64,000 nt of DNA, from positions 1-64,000 of the forward strand of contig JACRMM010000026.1 in the NCBI GenBank assembly GCA_016214985.1, written 5' to 3'. A program made the translations under genes and the position numbers. Below, piece by piece: positions 29,782 through 39,440 of the stretch; the stretch's first letter is position 1, and each line of letters starts with the position of its first letter. The notes below the pieces were generated by a model. That model made no database searches, was not told where the DNA came from, and saw only the letters and a list, made by a program, of their open reading frames with translations. This DNA is from Deltaproteobacteria bacterium. GTDB lineage: Bacteria; Desulfobacterota; Deferrisomatia; Deferrisomatales; JACRMM01.

Positions 29782-30012
29782 CTTCGTTGGATCAAGAGGA
29801 ACGAACGAAACCATCGTTCTCGCCCGCTTGCTTCGCTTGATCCCGCCCGGTCGTCCTGCGCTTCGGGATCCGGATCCTTCCTGGGTCCGACTCGTGAACG
29901 CAGAGATCGCGGAGAAAGAAGGTCTCGCGGGTGTGACGTTCTCTGCGCCCTCTGCGGCTCTGCGAGAGATCCGCTTCATAGAAGCCCGCGATCACCCACT
30001 GAGTTTCCGGAA
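29782..30012 (+). repeat. Dispersed intergenic repeat, copy 2 (about 231 bp)
   Basis: Near-identical to 13891-14122 (see copy 1). Confidence 0.92.
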
Positions 30013-30238
30013 GGAGGGAAGCTTGGGGACAGGTCCATAGTCCCGAGCGGCAACGTGGGCGGCCAGGGAACACCGACCGTGACGTCCGAGAGCGCCTCTT
30101 GGAGGCTTGCTCCCCTCCGCCTCCGACCACCTCCCCTTGGCCTCCTTGGCCTTCTGGTCAGCTCAGAGTGTCTGCCTTGACGAGGCCTGCGGATCCGAGT
30201 AAGAATCTTCCAGTAAGACTCTTACCGGAGGCTAAGCG

Positions 30239-30466
30239 ATGAGAATCACTGGCAAGGGCCAGGTCACCATCCCTCAGGAACTTCGCGACCAACTCGGCTT
30301 TGTGCCAGGATCAGAGGTGACGTTCATCCCCGAAGGAAACACCCTGCGGGTCGTAAGACAGGAAGGCCCCGGCGAAAGGGGCAGAAGCCTTGTGAGCAGA
30401 CTTCGGGGCAAAGCCACGGTCTCAATGACCACCGACGAAATCCTCGCCCTCACCCGAGGGGACTAA
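30239..30466 (+). CDS. AbrB/MazE/SpoVT-family antitoxin
   Basis: 75 aa; MRITGKGQVTIPQELRDQLGFVPGSEVTFIPEGNTLRVV. Confidence 0.92.
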   Translation: MRITGKGQVTIPQELRDQLGFVPGSEVTFIPEGNTLRVVRQEGPGERGRSLVSRLRGKATVSMTTDEILALTRGD

Positions 30467-30873
30467 TGGAGTTCCTGGTCGATAGCAACGTGTTCCTCGA
30501 CGTGCTGACCGACGACCCGACCTGGCTAGCCTGGTCCGGCGACCAGCTTGCCGACTGCGCGGAACGAGGCTCCCTCGTCATCAATCCCATCATCTACGCG
30601 GAGGTTTCGATCGGCTTCCGGCGCATCGAAGAGCTCGAAGAGGCGTTGCCCGTCCACACGTTCCGGCGCGCGCCCGTGCCCTGGGAGACGGGTTTTCTTG
30701 CAGGCAAGGCCTTCCTCTCCTATCGCACGAACCGAGGGACGCGGCGCACGCCTCTTCCCGATTTCTACATCGGAGCCCACGCCGCAGTGGCCGGCTTCAC
30801 CCTGGTCACCCGAGACGCCGCACGGTATCGCACCTACTTTCCTACCCTCCCGATCCTAGCCCCGCCGGGCTGA
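30466..30873 (+). CDS. PIN-domain toxin (VapC-like)
   Basis: 135 aa; FLVDSNVFLDVLTDDPTW..INPIIYAEVSIGF..LPDFYIGAHAAVAGFTLVTRDAARYRTYFP; start overlaps the antitoxin stop. Confidence 0.92.
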   Translation: MEFLVDSNVFLDVLTDDPTWLAWSGDQLADCAERGSLVINPIIYAEVSIGFRRIEELEEALPVHTFRRAPVPWETGFLAGKAFLSYRTNRGTRRTPLPDFYIGAHAAVAGFTLVTRDAARYRTYFPTLPILAPPG

Positions 30874-30908
30874 GCCGCCACTGCCGCGTTCCCTTGGCCC
30901 CGCCACTC

Positions 30909-31334
30909 CTAAGGCACGTCGGTGAAGGGGTTCAATACCCGAACTCCCGTCCGGGCGAAGTCCCTCTCCTCACGCGTCACCACGGTGAGGTCGTGTACCA
31001 GCGCCGTCGCAGCAATCTGCTTGTCCAGCTCATGTTCGGGATGGGGGACGCGGAGTCGGCCCCACACCTGTGCCGCTTCCTCTCCGAACTCCAAGATACA
31101 CTCCCGGTCGTCGACGAGAACCTGAGCCAACCAGACGTCCAGGATACCGGCCTGGGCGACGTCGCCCCGGTGTCGAATCCGTTCCGCCACCCGCCGTAGC
31201 TCGCCGATCGTCACGACGGATACATACGCCGGCACCCACTCTGACACCGCGGAGGCAAAAAAGCCCCGGACGCCGCCGTTGGCCCGCGGGCCCTTGCGCA
31301 TCTCACTGATGACGTTCGTGTCTATCAAGTGCAC
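30909..31334 (-). CDS. PIN-domain toxin, FitB/VapC-like
   Basis: 141 aa from GTG: VHLIDTNVISEMRKG..VSVVTIGELRRVAERIRHRGD..HELDKQIAATALVHDLTVVTREERDFARTGVRVLNPF. Confidence 0.9.
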   Translation of the reverse strand: MHLIDTNVISEMRKGPRANGGVRGFFASAVSEWVPAYVSVVTIGELRRVAERIRHRGDVAQAGILDVWLAQVLVDDRECILEFGEEAAQVWGRLRVPHPEHELDKQIAATALVHDLTVVTREERDFARTGVRVLNPFTDVP

Positions 31335-31557
31335 GGGGCGCGTCCTGCGAGTCTTCCACGCGGGCGAAGTCTTCGTCTCGTCCCACGTCGGGCATCGAAG
31401 CCAGCACCTCCACAAAGCTCCGCCTCGTGGGGCCCCGCAAGGCCTCCTCCAGAATGCGCCGGTGCTCGGCTTCGGCGCTGAGACCGTGAGGAGCGGCACG
31501 CTGCTTCAGGGCGTTCACGATGGTGTCGTCGAGGTTGCGCACGATCAGGTTCGCCAT
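31303..31557 (-). CDS. FitA-like ribbon-helix-helix antitoxin
   Basis: 84 aa: MANLIVRNLDDTIVNALKQRAAPHGLSAEAEHRRILEEALRGP; overlaps the toxin start. Confidence 0.9.
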   Translation of the reverse strand: MANLIVRNLDDTIVNALKQRAAPHGLSAEAEHRRILEEALRGPTRRSFVEVLASMPDVGRDEDFARVEDSQDAPRALDRHERHQ

Positions 31558-31740
31558 CGTGCCTCCCTTCTTTCTGTGTGTGCTATCAATGCCATCATGC
31601 TGTCGGCGAGCAGCCACTGGTGACCATTCCGTCTCCCGTTCGCCTCAGAGCAGCACCTCCACGACCGACCCGTGGCCGCTGGGGAGAACACGGCAGGTCC
31701 CGTCAGATGCTGCGAAGAAGAGAATAAGGCGTGAAAGGCA

Positions 31741-31780
31741 AGAACGTCCCTCCGGTGCTCAGAACGTCCCTCCGGTGCTC
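31741..31780 (+). repeat. Perfect tandem 20-bp duplication (AGAACGTCCCTCCGGTGCTC x2)
   Basis: Direct reading at 31741-31760 and 31761-31780. Confidence 0.97.
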
Positions 31781-31880
31781 CACTCCCCGAATCGCTCGTT
31801 GCCCTCGACGTCGGCGCGGAAGCGGTAGGTCCCGGCCAGAAACCAGCACGCCTCCCTGCCCTGCTCGTCGGTCGTCAACC
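31781..31880 (-). pseudogene. Remnant of the giant-gene 3' region (copy 3, more diverged, lacks the terminal codons)
   Basis: About 100 bp; minus strand encodes TTDEQGREACWFLAGTYRFRADVEGNERFGE, matching TTDPEGRAAFWLPAGPYRFRADVGGNERFGE of the last Cna-B repeat. Confidence 0.85.
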
Positions 31881-32595
31881 CTCACAGCAGCTGTCGGCCC
31901 GAGACTGAATAGGAAAGCCAGGTCCCCTTGGCGTTCCTGGCCAAGAAAGGGCCCCTGTTCGTCGGAGAGGCAACGTTCGTACCTTGGAGCCCGGCCGCGG
32001 AGAGGCTCGTTCGCCGCGAAGGAACGTTCCCCCACTCCCCCACCGCCTTCAACGTGGTCCATCAGATAGGGCGGTTCTGTCACATATGACGGATGTTTCC
32101 CGCGGTTTTCCCCTCGTCCCCGCGCTATTCTTCCATTTTCCCTCGTCCATCCGGACGCTTGCATCGTCAGTATCCGTAGCGCTTCTGCGGCACGTTCGTT
32201 GCGTTGGATCTTTGGAGATCGACGCGGGCGCCGCAACCGCATCTTCGCGGATGGACCGACCTGCGCGTCGCAGCGGTTTCTCGGAGCCGCCGATCCACGT
32301 GTGGGAGAGCCGCCCTCGGCGCGAATTGCCTCGCGAGCGGCAGGTCGACCTTCGGCCGAGGTCGCGGCGAGTCGCCGCTCCTACGAAAGCGGTCAAAACG
32401 GTGGGGGGGGCGGGAGAGCAGGAAGGAACATCACATGCTGTCAGGCCGGTCATGACCGCATCGCGACGGGCGTACGGCGACTCGATCGGGAGCGGCGACG
32501 CCAGCGCACGTCTGGGCCCAGGAAAGGCACCGAGCCTTCCGACCCGAACCGCCGGCACGGGACCGGTGAGGTCGTCCGACGCGGCTTGCGAGCGG

Positions 32596-34803
32596 ATGCG
32601 GGGCCGGCTTTCGCGTTTACGTTGGGCCCGACGCCTGGCCGCAGGGCGGAAAGCCACGCGAAGGCGCCTTGCCGTGCGCCTCGCCGTTTCGGTCCTTCCC
32701 CTGGCGCTGCTCCTGCTTCCAGCGGCCTGGCTGTCCCACCACGTGTACTTCGACCACGCCGGCGTGCCCGACCTCGAATCGTTTATCCGGTTCGAGCCAC
32801 CCACGACCGGCGTCGTTCGCGACGCCCACGGCAACGTGCTCATCGCACTAGCACGCGAGTACCGCGAGGTCGTGACCTACGACGAGGTGCCTCTCATCCT
32901 GCGGCAGGCCATCCTGGCCGCCGAGGACAAGCGCTTCTTCTCCCATTCCGGCGTGGACTACCGTGCGCTGCCGCGGGTGATCCAGAAGACGGCGGCACGG
33001 TCCCTCGGGGACTGGTGGAAGGGCGGCCAGGGATTTCGACTGCTCCTGCCGCAAGGGGGTTCAACGCTCACCCAGCAACTCGTCCGCGGCTACTTCCTGC
33101 AAAGCCTGACGCACCGCGCCGACGGGGATGCGCTGTTCCACGCCGGCCTGGCCCCGCCTCGACTCCTCTCGGTGGTGCTGGGAGCCTCCGTTACGAATAA
33201 GCTCCTTCGGAAGATGGAGGAGATGCGCCTGACGCTCTGGCTCGAGCGAGAAATGCGCAGGCGGTACGGATCCAAGGAGCAGGCCAAGCGCGAGATCTTC
33301 GCGCGGTACTCCAGCTTCATTTACCTGGGCAACGGCCGCTACGGCTTTGCCGCCGCGTCCGAGTACTATTTTGGCAAGACCTTGTCCAGTTACGCGCCGG
33401 ACGACGCGGGCACCGCAGCGCTCCTGGCCGCGATCGGCAAGGCGCCGCGGGACTACTCCCCCGTGCCCGGCGACCCGCGTCCCCTCCGTCGCCGCAACCA
33501 GATTCTCACCCTGATGGCGCGCAACGGCTACATCCCCGAGAGCCTCGCGAAGCGCTGCCAGGGCGAACCGATCCGCATCGTCTCCCGCGACCCGATAAAG
33601 ACCGACTCTCCCGCCGCGATCAAGCATGTCCTCGACGAATTAACCCGGCATGGTAAAGATCGCTTCGGCGTCGAAGACCTCTTCCAGGGGCGCATCGTCG
33701 TGGAGTCGACGGTCGACGCGCGCGTGCAAACGATCGTGAACGAAGCCCTGGAGCGCGGTCTGGCCCTGTACGAGAAGCGGCATCCCGGGCCAAAAGGGTT
33801 GATCCAGGGCGCGGTGGTCGTGCTCAGGAACGCGGACGCCGCCATCCTGGCCGAGGCCGGCGGGCGCCGGGTCTTCAGAGGCCGCGGCGCGCGCTACTCT
33901 GACTACAACCGTGTCACGGCGTCGCTGCGCCAACCGGGCTCCGCGATGAAGCCGCTGGTGTACCTGGCCGCCTTCGAATCGGGTCTGGACCTCGACACCA
34001 CGGTGCCCGATGAGCCCATCGCGGCGCCGCTGAAACGCGGTGGCGGCGTCAAGTGGGTCGCCAATTCCGACAACCAGTTCAAGGGCCCGATTCCGCTGCG
34101 CCAGGCCTTGGCCGAGTCGCGCAACGCTGTCGCCGTGTGGATTACCCGTGAGATCGGCGTGAACACCGTGATCCGCACCGCCCACCAGATGGGGATCCGG
34201 TCCCCCCTTCGACCCTACCTTTCCACGGCACTCGGCGCGTCGGAGGTGCGCCTGCTGGAATTGGCGAGCGCGTATCGCGCCATCGCCTCCGGCGTCCTGG
34301 CGGAACCGTACGTCATCGATCGCGTGACCGACGCCTCCGGCGCCGGGCTGTACGAGGCGCAGAGGGACAGGCGGGGGATCCATTCCCCGGCCCTGCGCCA
34401 GATCCAAGAAGGGCTGCGCGGTGTCGTCCGCATTCCGGGAGGTACCGCCAACGTCCTCGACACTCGCGATTTTCCGATTCCGGTGATGGGCAAGACCGGG
34501 ACGACGAACGGCTGCCGGGACGCGCTCTTTGTAGGGTCCACCTACGGGACACGGGGGATCACCGTGGCGGTCCGGATCGGTTTCGACGACCATCGCCCCC
34601 TGGGGACGAGAGAGACCGGCCAGCGCGCGGCGCTGCCGATCTTCCGCGAGATCATGTTGCGCATCTACCAGGACCAACTCGTCGAGCGGGCACCGCGCTT
34701 TCCCCGCCAGATCGAGGACGGAATCGACCGGTACCTGGCGATGCGGACCGTGCCGGAGATGGATCGCGCCGGGCGACAGGCGGCAGGCAGCCAACCGTTG
34801 TAA
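32596..34803 (+). CDS. Penicillin-binding protein (class A-like: transglycosylase plus transpeptidase)
   Basis: Start near MRGRLSRLRWARRLA; EDKRFFSHSGVDYRAL..GGSTLTQQLVR (GT51), RQPGSAMKPLVYLAAFESG (SxxK), KTGTTNG (KTG). The ORF track start (31984) is probably too long. Confidence 0.88.
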   Translation: MRGRLSRLRWARRLAAGRKATRRRLAVRLAVSVLPLALLLLPAAWLSHHVYFDHAGVPDLESFIRFEPPTTGVVRDAHGNVLIALAREYREVVTYDEVPLILRQAILAAEDKRFFSHSGVDYRALPRVIQKTAARSLGDWWKGGQGFRLLLPQGGSTLTQQLVRGYFLQSLTHRADGDALFHAGLAPPRLLSVVLGASVTNKLLRKMEEMRLTLWLEREMRRRYGSKEQAKREIFARYSSFIYLGNGRYGFAAASEYYFGKTLSSYAPDDAGTAALLAAIGKAPRDYSPVPGDPRPLRRRNQILTLMARNGYIPESLAKRCQGEPIRIVSRDPIKTDSPAAIKHVLDELTRHGKDRFGVEDLFQGRIVVESTVDARVQTIVNEALERGLALYEKRHPGPKGLIQGAVVVLRNADAAILAEAGGRRVFRGRGARYSDYNRVTASLRQPGSAMKPLVYLAAFESGLDLDTTVPDEPIAAPLKRGGGVKWVANSDNQFKGPIPLRQALAESRNAVAVWITREIGVNTVIRTAHQMGIRSPLRPYLSTALGASEVRLLELASAYRAIASGVLAEPYVIDRVTDASGAGLYEAQRDRRGIHSPALRQIQEGLRGVVRIPGGTANVLDTRDFPIPVMGKTGTTNGCRDALFVGSTYGTRGITVAVRIGFDDHRPLGTRETGQRAALPIFREIMLRIYQDQLVERAPRFPRQIEDGIDRYLAMRTVPEMDRAGRQAAGSQPL

Positions 34804-34887
34804 TCCGCCGTTGTGCCCCTCAGAGCCCTGGAATCGGAGACCCTTCTGTTCCCGTTGTTCAACCCGTCGTTCACGGAGGTGATCAAG

Positions 34888-35073
34888 ATGAAACCCGGGA
34901 AGATTCTCGCGACAGCGTTGACGATGGTGCCGTTGCTCCTTTTGGTGCCCGCCTGTCAGAAGAAGGAGGGCCCCGTCGAGCGCGCGGGCAAGGCGGTCGA
35001 CAGCGCGCTCGACAAAGCAGGCCAACAGGTGGAGAAGGCCGGAGACAAGATCGAGGACGCCTCCAAACGGTAG
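34888..35073 (+). CDS. Small lipoprotein
   Basis: 61 aa; MKPGKILATALTMVPLLLLVPACQKKEGPVERAGKAVDSALDKAGQQVEKAGDKIEDASKR with lipobox and amphipathic tail. Confidence 0.75.
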   Translation: MKPGKILATALTMVPLLLLVPACQKKEGPVERAGKAVDSALDKAGQQVEKAGDKIEDASKR

Positions 35074-35191
35074 ACCTGTCCTGGGAAGACCAGAGGCATG
35101 CCTTCTGATGACGTCCGGGACGTCTTCGTTGTTGTCAACGGAACGGAAACATCCGAAGCTGACGTAGAGGTTCGACCAGAGGAGAAGAGCC

Positions 35192-35281
35192 ATGACTACC
35201 ACAGAGCTCATCATTCTCATCGTCGTTTTGTTCTTGGTGTTCGGCGGGGGCGGCGGCTACTACTGGAGTAGACGACGGTAG
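35192..35281 (+). CDS. Glycine-rich membrane microprotein (DUF3309-like)
   Basis: MTTTELIILIVVLFLVFGGGGGYYWSRRR, 29 aa, purine-rich RBS (gaggagaagagcc) upstream; below the ORF-track size threshold. Confidence 0.7.
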   Translation: MTTTELIILIVVLFLVFGGGGGYYWSRRR

Positions 35282-35302
35282 GTGTCACAAGGAGAGACCA
35301 CC

Positions 35303-35938
35303 ATGGCAGAGAAAATCGCGGTGGTGGGCGTGTGCTCCGATTACGCCAGCGTGGAGAATGCCGTCGACGTCTTGAAGGCGGCCGGATTTCGGAACACGGA
35401 TATTTCCGCCCTGTTTCCGGACAGAGCCGGCTCCACACACTTCGCCCACGACAAAGGCACCCGGGCGCCGGCGGGCGCGGCCGTCGGTGCCGGAACGGGA
35501 GCGGTGCTGGGCGGGGCCTTGGGATGGCTGGTGGGCGTTGGCACGCTGGCCATCCCCGGGTTAGGTCCTGTCCTCGCCGCCGGTCCGATCGTGGCGGCCC
35601 TGGCGGGGTTCGGCGCGGGCGGGGCCGTCGGCGGGATCACGGGGGCGCTCATTGGCCTGGGGATTCCCGAACACGCGGCCAAGCGCTATGAGATTCGGGC
35701 CAAAGAGGGCGCCATCCTCCTCTCCGTGCATTCGGACAATGCGGAATGGACCAAGCGCGCGAAGGAGCTCCTGGAGCGGACCGGCGCGCAGGACATCTCC
35801 GTCACGGGCGAGGGCGGCGCCGACTACGTTCGAAGCGAGCGGCCGGCGACAGGCGGACCTACGGAGTCGGAGGTCGAGAAGGGCTCTGACATCGCGCGAG
35901 TCGGTGCCGTCGGAGATGAAGTAAACTCCTTGGAGTGA
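35303..35938 (+). CDS. General stress protein 17M/DUF3341-like protein with glycine-zipper membrane segment
   Basis: 211 aa; MAEKIAVVGVCSDYASVENAVDVLKAAGFRNTDISALFPD.. then glycine-rich hydrophobic segments and KRYEIRAKEGAILLSVHSDNAEWTKRAKELLERTGAQDIS. Confidence 0.75.
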   Translation: MAEKIAVVGVCSDYASVENAVDVLKAAGFRNTDISALFPDRAGSTHFAHDKGTRAPAGAAVGAGTGAVLGGALGWLVGVGTLAIPGLGPVLAAGPIVAALAGFGAGGAVGGITGALIGLGIPEHAAKRYEIRAKEGAILLSVHSDNAEWTKRAKELLERTGAQDISVTGEGGADYVRSERPATGGPTESEVEKGSDIARVGAVGDEVNSLE

Positions 35939-35946
35939 GGTGGACC

Positions 35947-36027
35947 ATGGATACCCTCTTGATCGTGCTGATCGTGTTGTTGGTGCTCGGTGGTGGAGGC
36001 TGGGGCTACTCGCGGTGGCGCCGGTAG
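35947..36027 (+). CDS. Second glycine-rich membrane microprotein (DUF3309-like)
   Basis: MDTLLIVLIVLLVLGGGGWGYSRWRR, 26 aa, immediately after the stress-protein gene; not in the ORF track. Confidence 0.68.
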   Translation: MDTLLIVLIVLLVLGGGGWGYSRWRR

Positions 36028-36254
36028 CGCGCGCTGCCGGCACCCGGAACCACCGGAAGAGCCCTGGCAACGTCGCATGGACGTTCCCCCGGGAACGGTC
36101 GGATTCACAATACGCCGGCGCGGTGGAACACGGCGGCGGAAGTACGTCCGAAACCGTTCGTTCCGCGTCGCCCCCGTCATAGCCGTGCGCTCCTTGGCGA
36201 GCGCGTTCCAAAGGGACCGGAGGGAGACGGATCTTGCCCCGCAGCCTCCCGCCC

Positions 36255-39200
36255 TCACGGGCCGTCGATCACGACCGAAATGACGCGCCCTTCCGCGACC
36301 TCTCCCTCCCCGAACCGCTCGTTGCCCCCAACGTCGGCGCGGAACCGGTAGGGCCCGGCCGGAAGCCAGAACGCCGCCCTGCCCTCCGGGTCGGTCGTCG
36401 AGGAGAGCCCGAGGTAGCTCCCGGAGCCGTTGAAGACGTGCACGGGCACCCCGGCCGCGGCCATCCCCGCCACGACGACGCTCACGCGGGCCTCGCCTTC
36501 GAGGATCGTCACGGCCGGGTCCGAGCCGGTGAACGGGAGGGACCAGAAGTGCGCCGAGAGGACGTCGGCCCGCACCCGGTAGGACCCGTCCGGCAGGAGG
36601 AACGACGCCTCCCCGCTCTCGTCGGTCCGCTCGGACTCGCCCACGTATGCCCCGGTCTCAGTGAAGAGGAAGACAGGAACGTCGGGCGCCGGGATGACGG
36701 AGCCCGACCGGTCGAGGCGGACCGTGGCGGTGATGCGGCGGTGTGGGATCGGGAACGTGCAGCTCCGGTGCGTAGGCACGTCCACCGGACCGGTCCAGAA
36801 GGAGTACCCCTTCCGGTCCACCCGGAACTCATAGGAGCCGGCCGAAAGGTCGAACCCCGCCTCCCCCGCGCTGCTCGTCGTGGCGCTCGAGCCCAGGTAG
36901 ACCCCCGTAGGCCCGAAAAGGTAAGCCCGCACCTTCTCGATCGGAGCACCGGCCCCGTCCTCCACCCGCAGCGTGAAGGAGCCGCCGCCGGTCGGGATCT
37001 CGACCGCGTTCGACTCATCGGCCGCGAGCGCAACCTCGCCGCTCCAATACCGATTCCCCTGGACGTCGGCCCGGACGTTGTAGCTCTCGGCCGGAAGGAG
37101 GAAGGACACGGCGCCCGACCCGTCCGTGGTGCCGGAGAGGCCGAGGTAGGTGCCCTGCGGGTTGAAGACGTAGACAGGGACCGCTTCTACCGGTGCGGAA
37201 CCCCGGGTCACGGAGACCTCGGCCTGTGCCTCCGGGACGACGATCTCCGGGCTGCCCCCTGTGAACGGCTCTGACCAGTATTGGAACGAGAGGGTATCGG
37301 CCCGGAGCGTATAGCTCCGCACCGGCAGACGAAAGCGCACCCGGCCCGACACGTCCGTCTCCTGCGCCAACCCCAGGTAGGTCCCCGCCTCCGTGAACAG
37401 ATACACGGGAACGCCCTCCAGGGGCTGCTTCGTGCCACGGTACTCCCCGGAGACGGTGGCGGCGACGTCCTGGTGGGGGATCGTCAGGGCGAGGACGGCG
37501 TCCGCGGTGACCGTGACGTCCTCGCTCCAGAACGAATACCCCAGGTAGTCGCAGCGAACCCGGTAGGTCCCCGAAGGCAGGAGAAAGGGTACCAACCCCG
37601 AAGCATCCGCGCTTCCCGAGCGCCCGAGATACGACCCGCCCGCGCCGAAGAGGTACGCCTTGGCCCCCGCGATCGCCGTTCCCTCTCCATCGTCCAGACG
37701 GACCGTGAGGGTGCCTCCCCCGGTGTCGACGACGCACTCGTTGAGGCCGTCCGAGACTTCGATCGGTCCGCTGAGGAACTGGCTTCCCAGGAGGTCGGCG
37801 CGAAAGCGGTAGCGCTGCCCCACGGGAAGCGAGAAGGCCGCGACTCCCTCGCCGTCCGTCACGGCGTTGAGCCCGAGGTAGGACCCGGCCGCGTCGAAGA
37901 GGTACACTGTCACCCCCGCCTGTGGCGCGCCCGCCTGGACCACCCGGATCGAGGCGGTTGCCCGGGGGATGTTGACGCTCGCGCTCGTCGGCCCCGGCAG
38001 GCGAACCAGGTCGCTCCAGAACGACATGCCCAGAACGTCGATGCGAAACCGGTAGGTACCGTCCGAGAGTTGGAAGACGGCACGGCCCGCCGTGTCGGTG
38101 GCGTGGCTGACGCCCAGGTACGTTCCGGTCTCGTTGAAGAGATACGACGAGAGACCGGCCAGCGGTTGCCCGGGCCCGGCCTGGACCTCCAGCGTGAACG
38201 GTCCGCCGCCGGTGGAGATCGCCACCGGATTCCGCTGGTCCGCCGCCAGGACGGCATCCTGAAAATACTGGTGTCCTTGGACATCGGCTCGGAACCGCAA
38301 GGACCGGGCCGGAAGCCGGAAGGTCGCCGTGCCGTCCACGCCGGTGGTCGCGGAGAGGCCGAGGTAGGCCCCCGCGGGAGTGAACAGATAGACCGGGACG
38401 CCGGCCACCGGGACTTCCCCGCGGGTGACGGTCACGTCGGCGAGTGCCTCCGGGATCGGGATCTCCCGGTCCTCACCCGTGGTCGGCGTGGACCAATAGG
38501 GGAAGGAGAGGCAGTCCGCCCGGACCTTGTAGCTCTTCCGGGGCAGGCGGAAGGTCACCTGTCCGCTCGCGTCCGTGGTCTTCGCCTGCCCGAGGTAGGT
38601 GCCGGACTCGGTGTAGAGATAGGCGGTCAGACCGGGCCGGGGCTCCACGGACGTCCCGTAGATCCCCTGCACCGAGACGGTGACGTCCAGATGTGGGATG
38701 GACAGGACGGCATTCCCGTCGGAGGACACCGGGACCGCCTCGGACCAGAACGAGTAGCCGAGGGTGTCGCACCGGACCTGGTAGCTCGCGGACGGCACGT
38801 CGAAGACGACCTGGCCCCGAGCGTCCGTCTTCGCCGTGAGGCTCAGGTACGCTCCGCCAGCGCTGAAGAGATAGCAGCTCACGCCGACGAGGGGAGCGCC
38901 ACCCCCCGGGTCCACGCCCAAGGTGAGCCGGCCGCCGCCGCTGTCCACCGGGACCTCGGTGGGGGCGCCGGAGCCCACGGTGACTGAGGTGCTCCAGTAC
39001 TGGCTTCCCAGGTTGTCCGCGCGGAACTTGAAATCCCTGCCCGCGGGCAACTCGAAGCTCGCCCGTCCCTGGGCGTCGGTCGTCGCCGAGAGGCCGAGGT
39101 AGGTCCCCGCAGCGGTGAAGAGATAGACCTTGATCCCTGCCTTCGGGACGCCCCCCTGGCGCACCGAGACAGAGGCTGTCTCCTCAGCGATGTCCACGCT

Positions 39201-39440
39201 TGCACCGTAGGTGCCCGGAAGCGCCAGTGGGGCGGACCAGAACTGTCCCCCCAGGTAGTCGGCCCGGAACCGGAGTGTGCCGGTGCCGAGCAGGGACGTC
39301 GGAAACCGCGCGAGCCCCTCCCCGTCGGTCGCGGCGCTCTTGCCGGTGTAGGAACCGGCAGCCGTAAAGGCGAATACCTTCACGCCGGGTAGCGCGCGAC
39401 CCTTCGAGGTGCTCACGCGCACCGTCACTTCGGTGGGCAC
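36255..39440 (-). repeat. Thirteen Cna-B/carboxypeptidase-regulatory-like repeats at the C-terminus of the giant protein
   Basis: Consensus VPVYLFTxAGxYLGLSxTTDxxGxAxFxLPxGxYxFRADxLGxxFWS, 13 copies counted. Confidence 0.92.

Noticed and set aside
36255-39440. Direct-repeat array that might be mistaken for a CRISPR or minisatellite
   Set aside because: Repeats are ~240 bp, diverged, and in frame with protein-level conservation; they are coding repeats. No CRISPR-like short repeat/spacer array was seen anywhere in the window.
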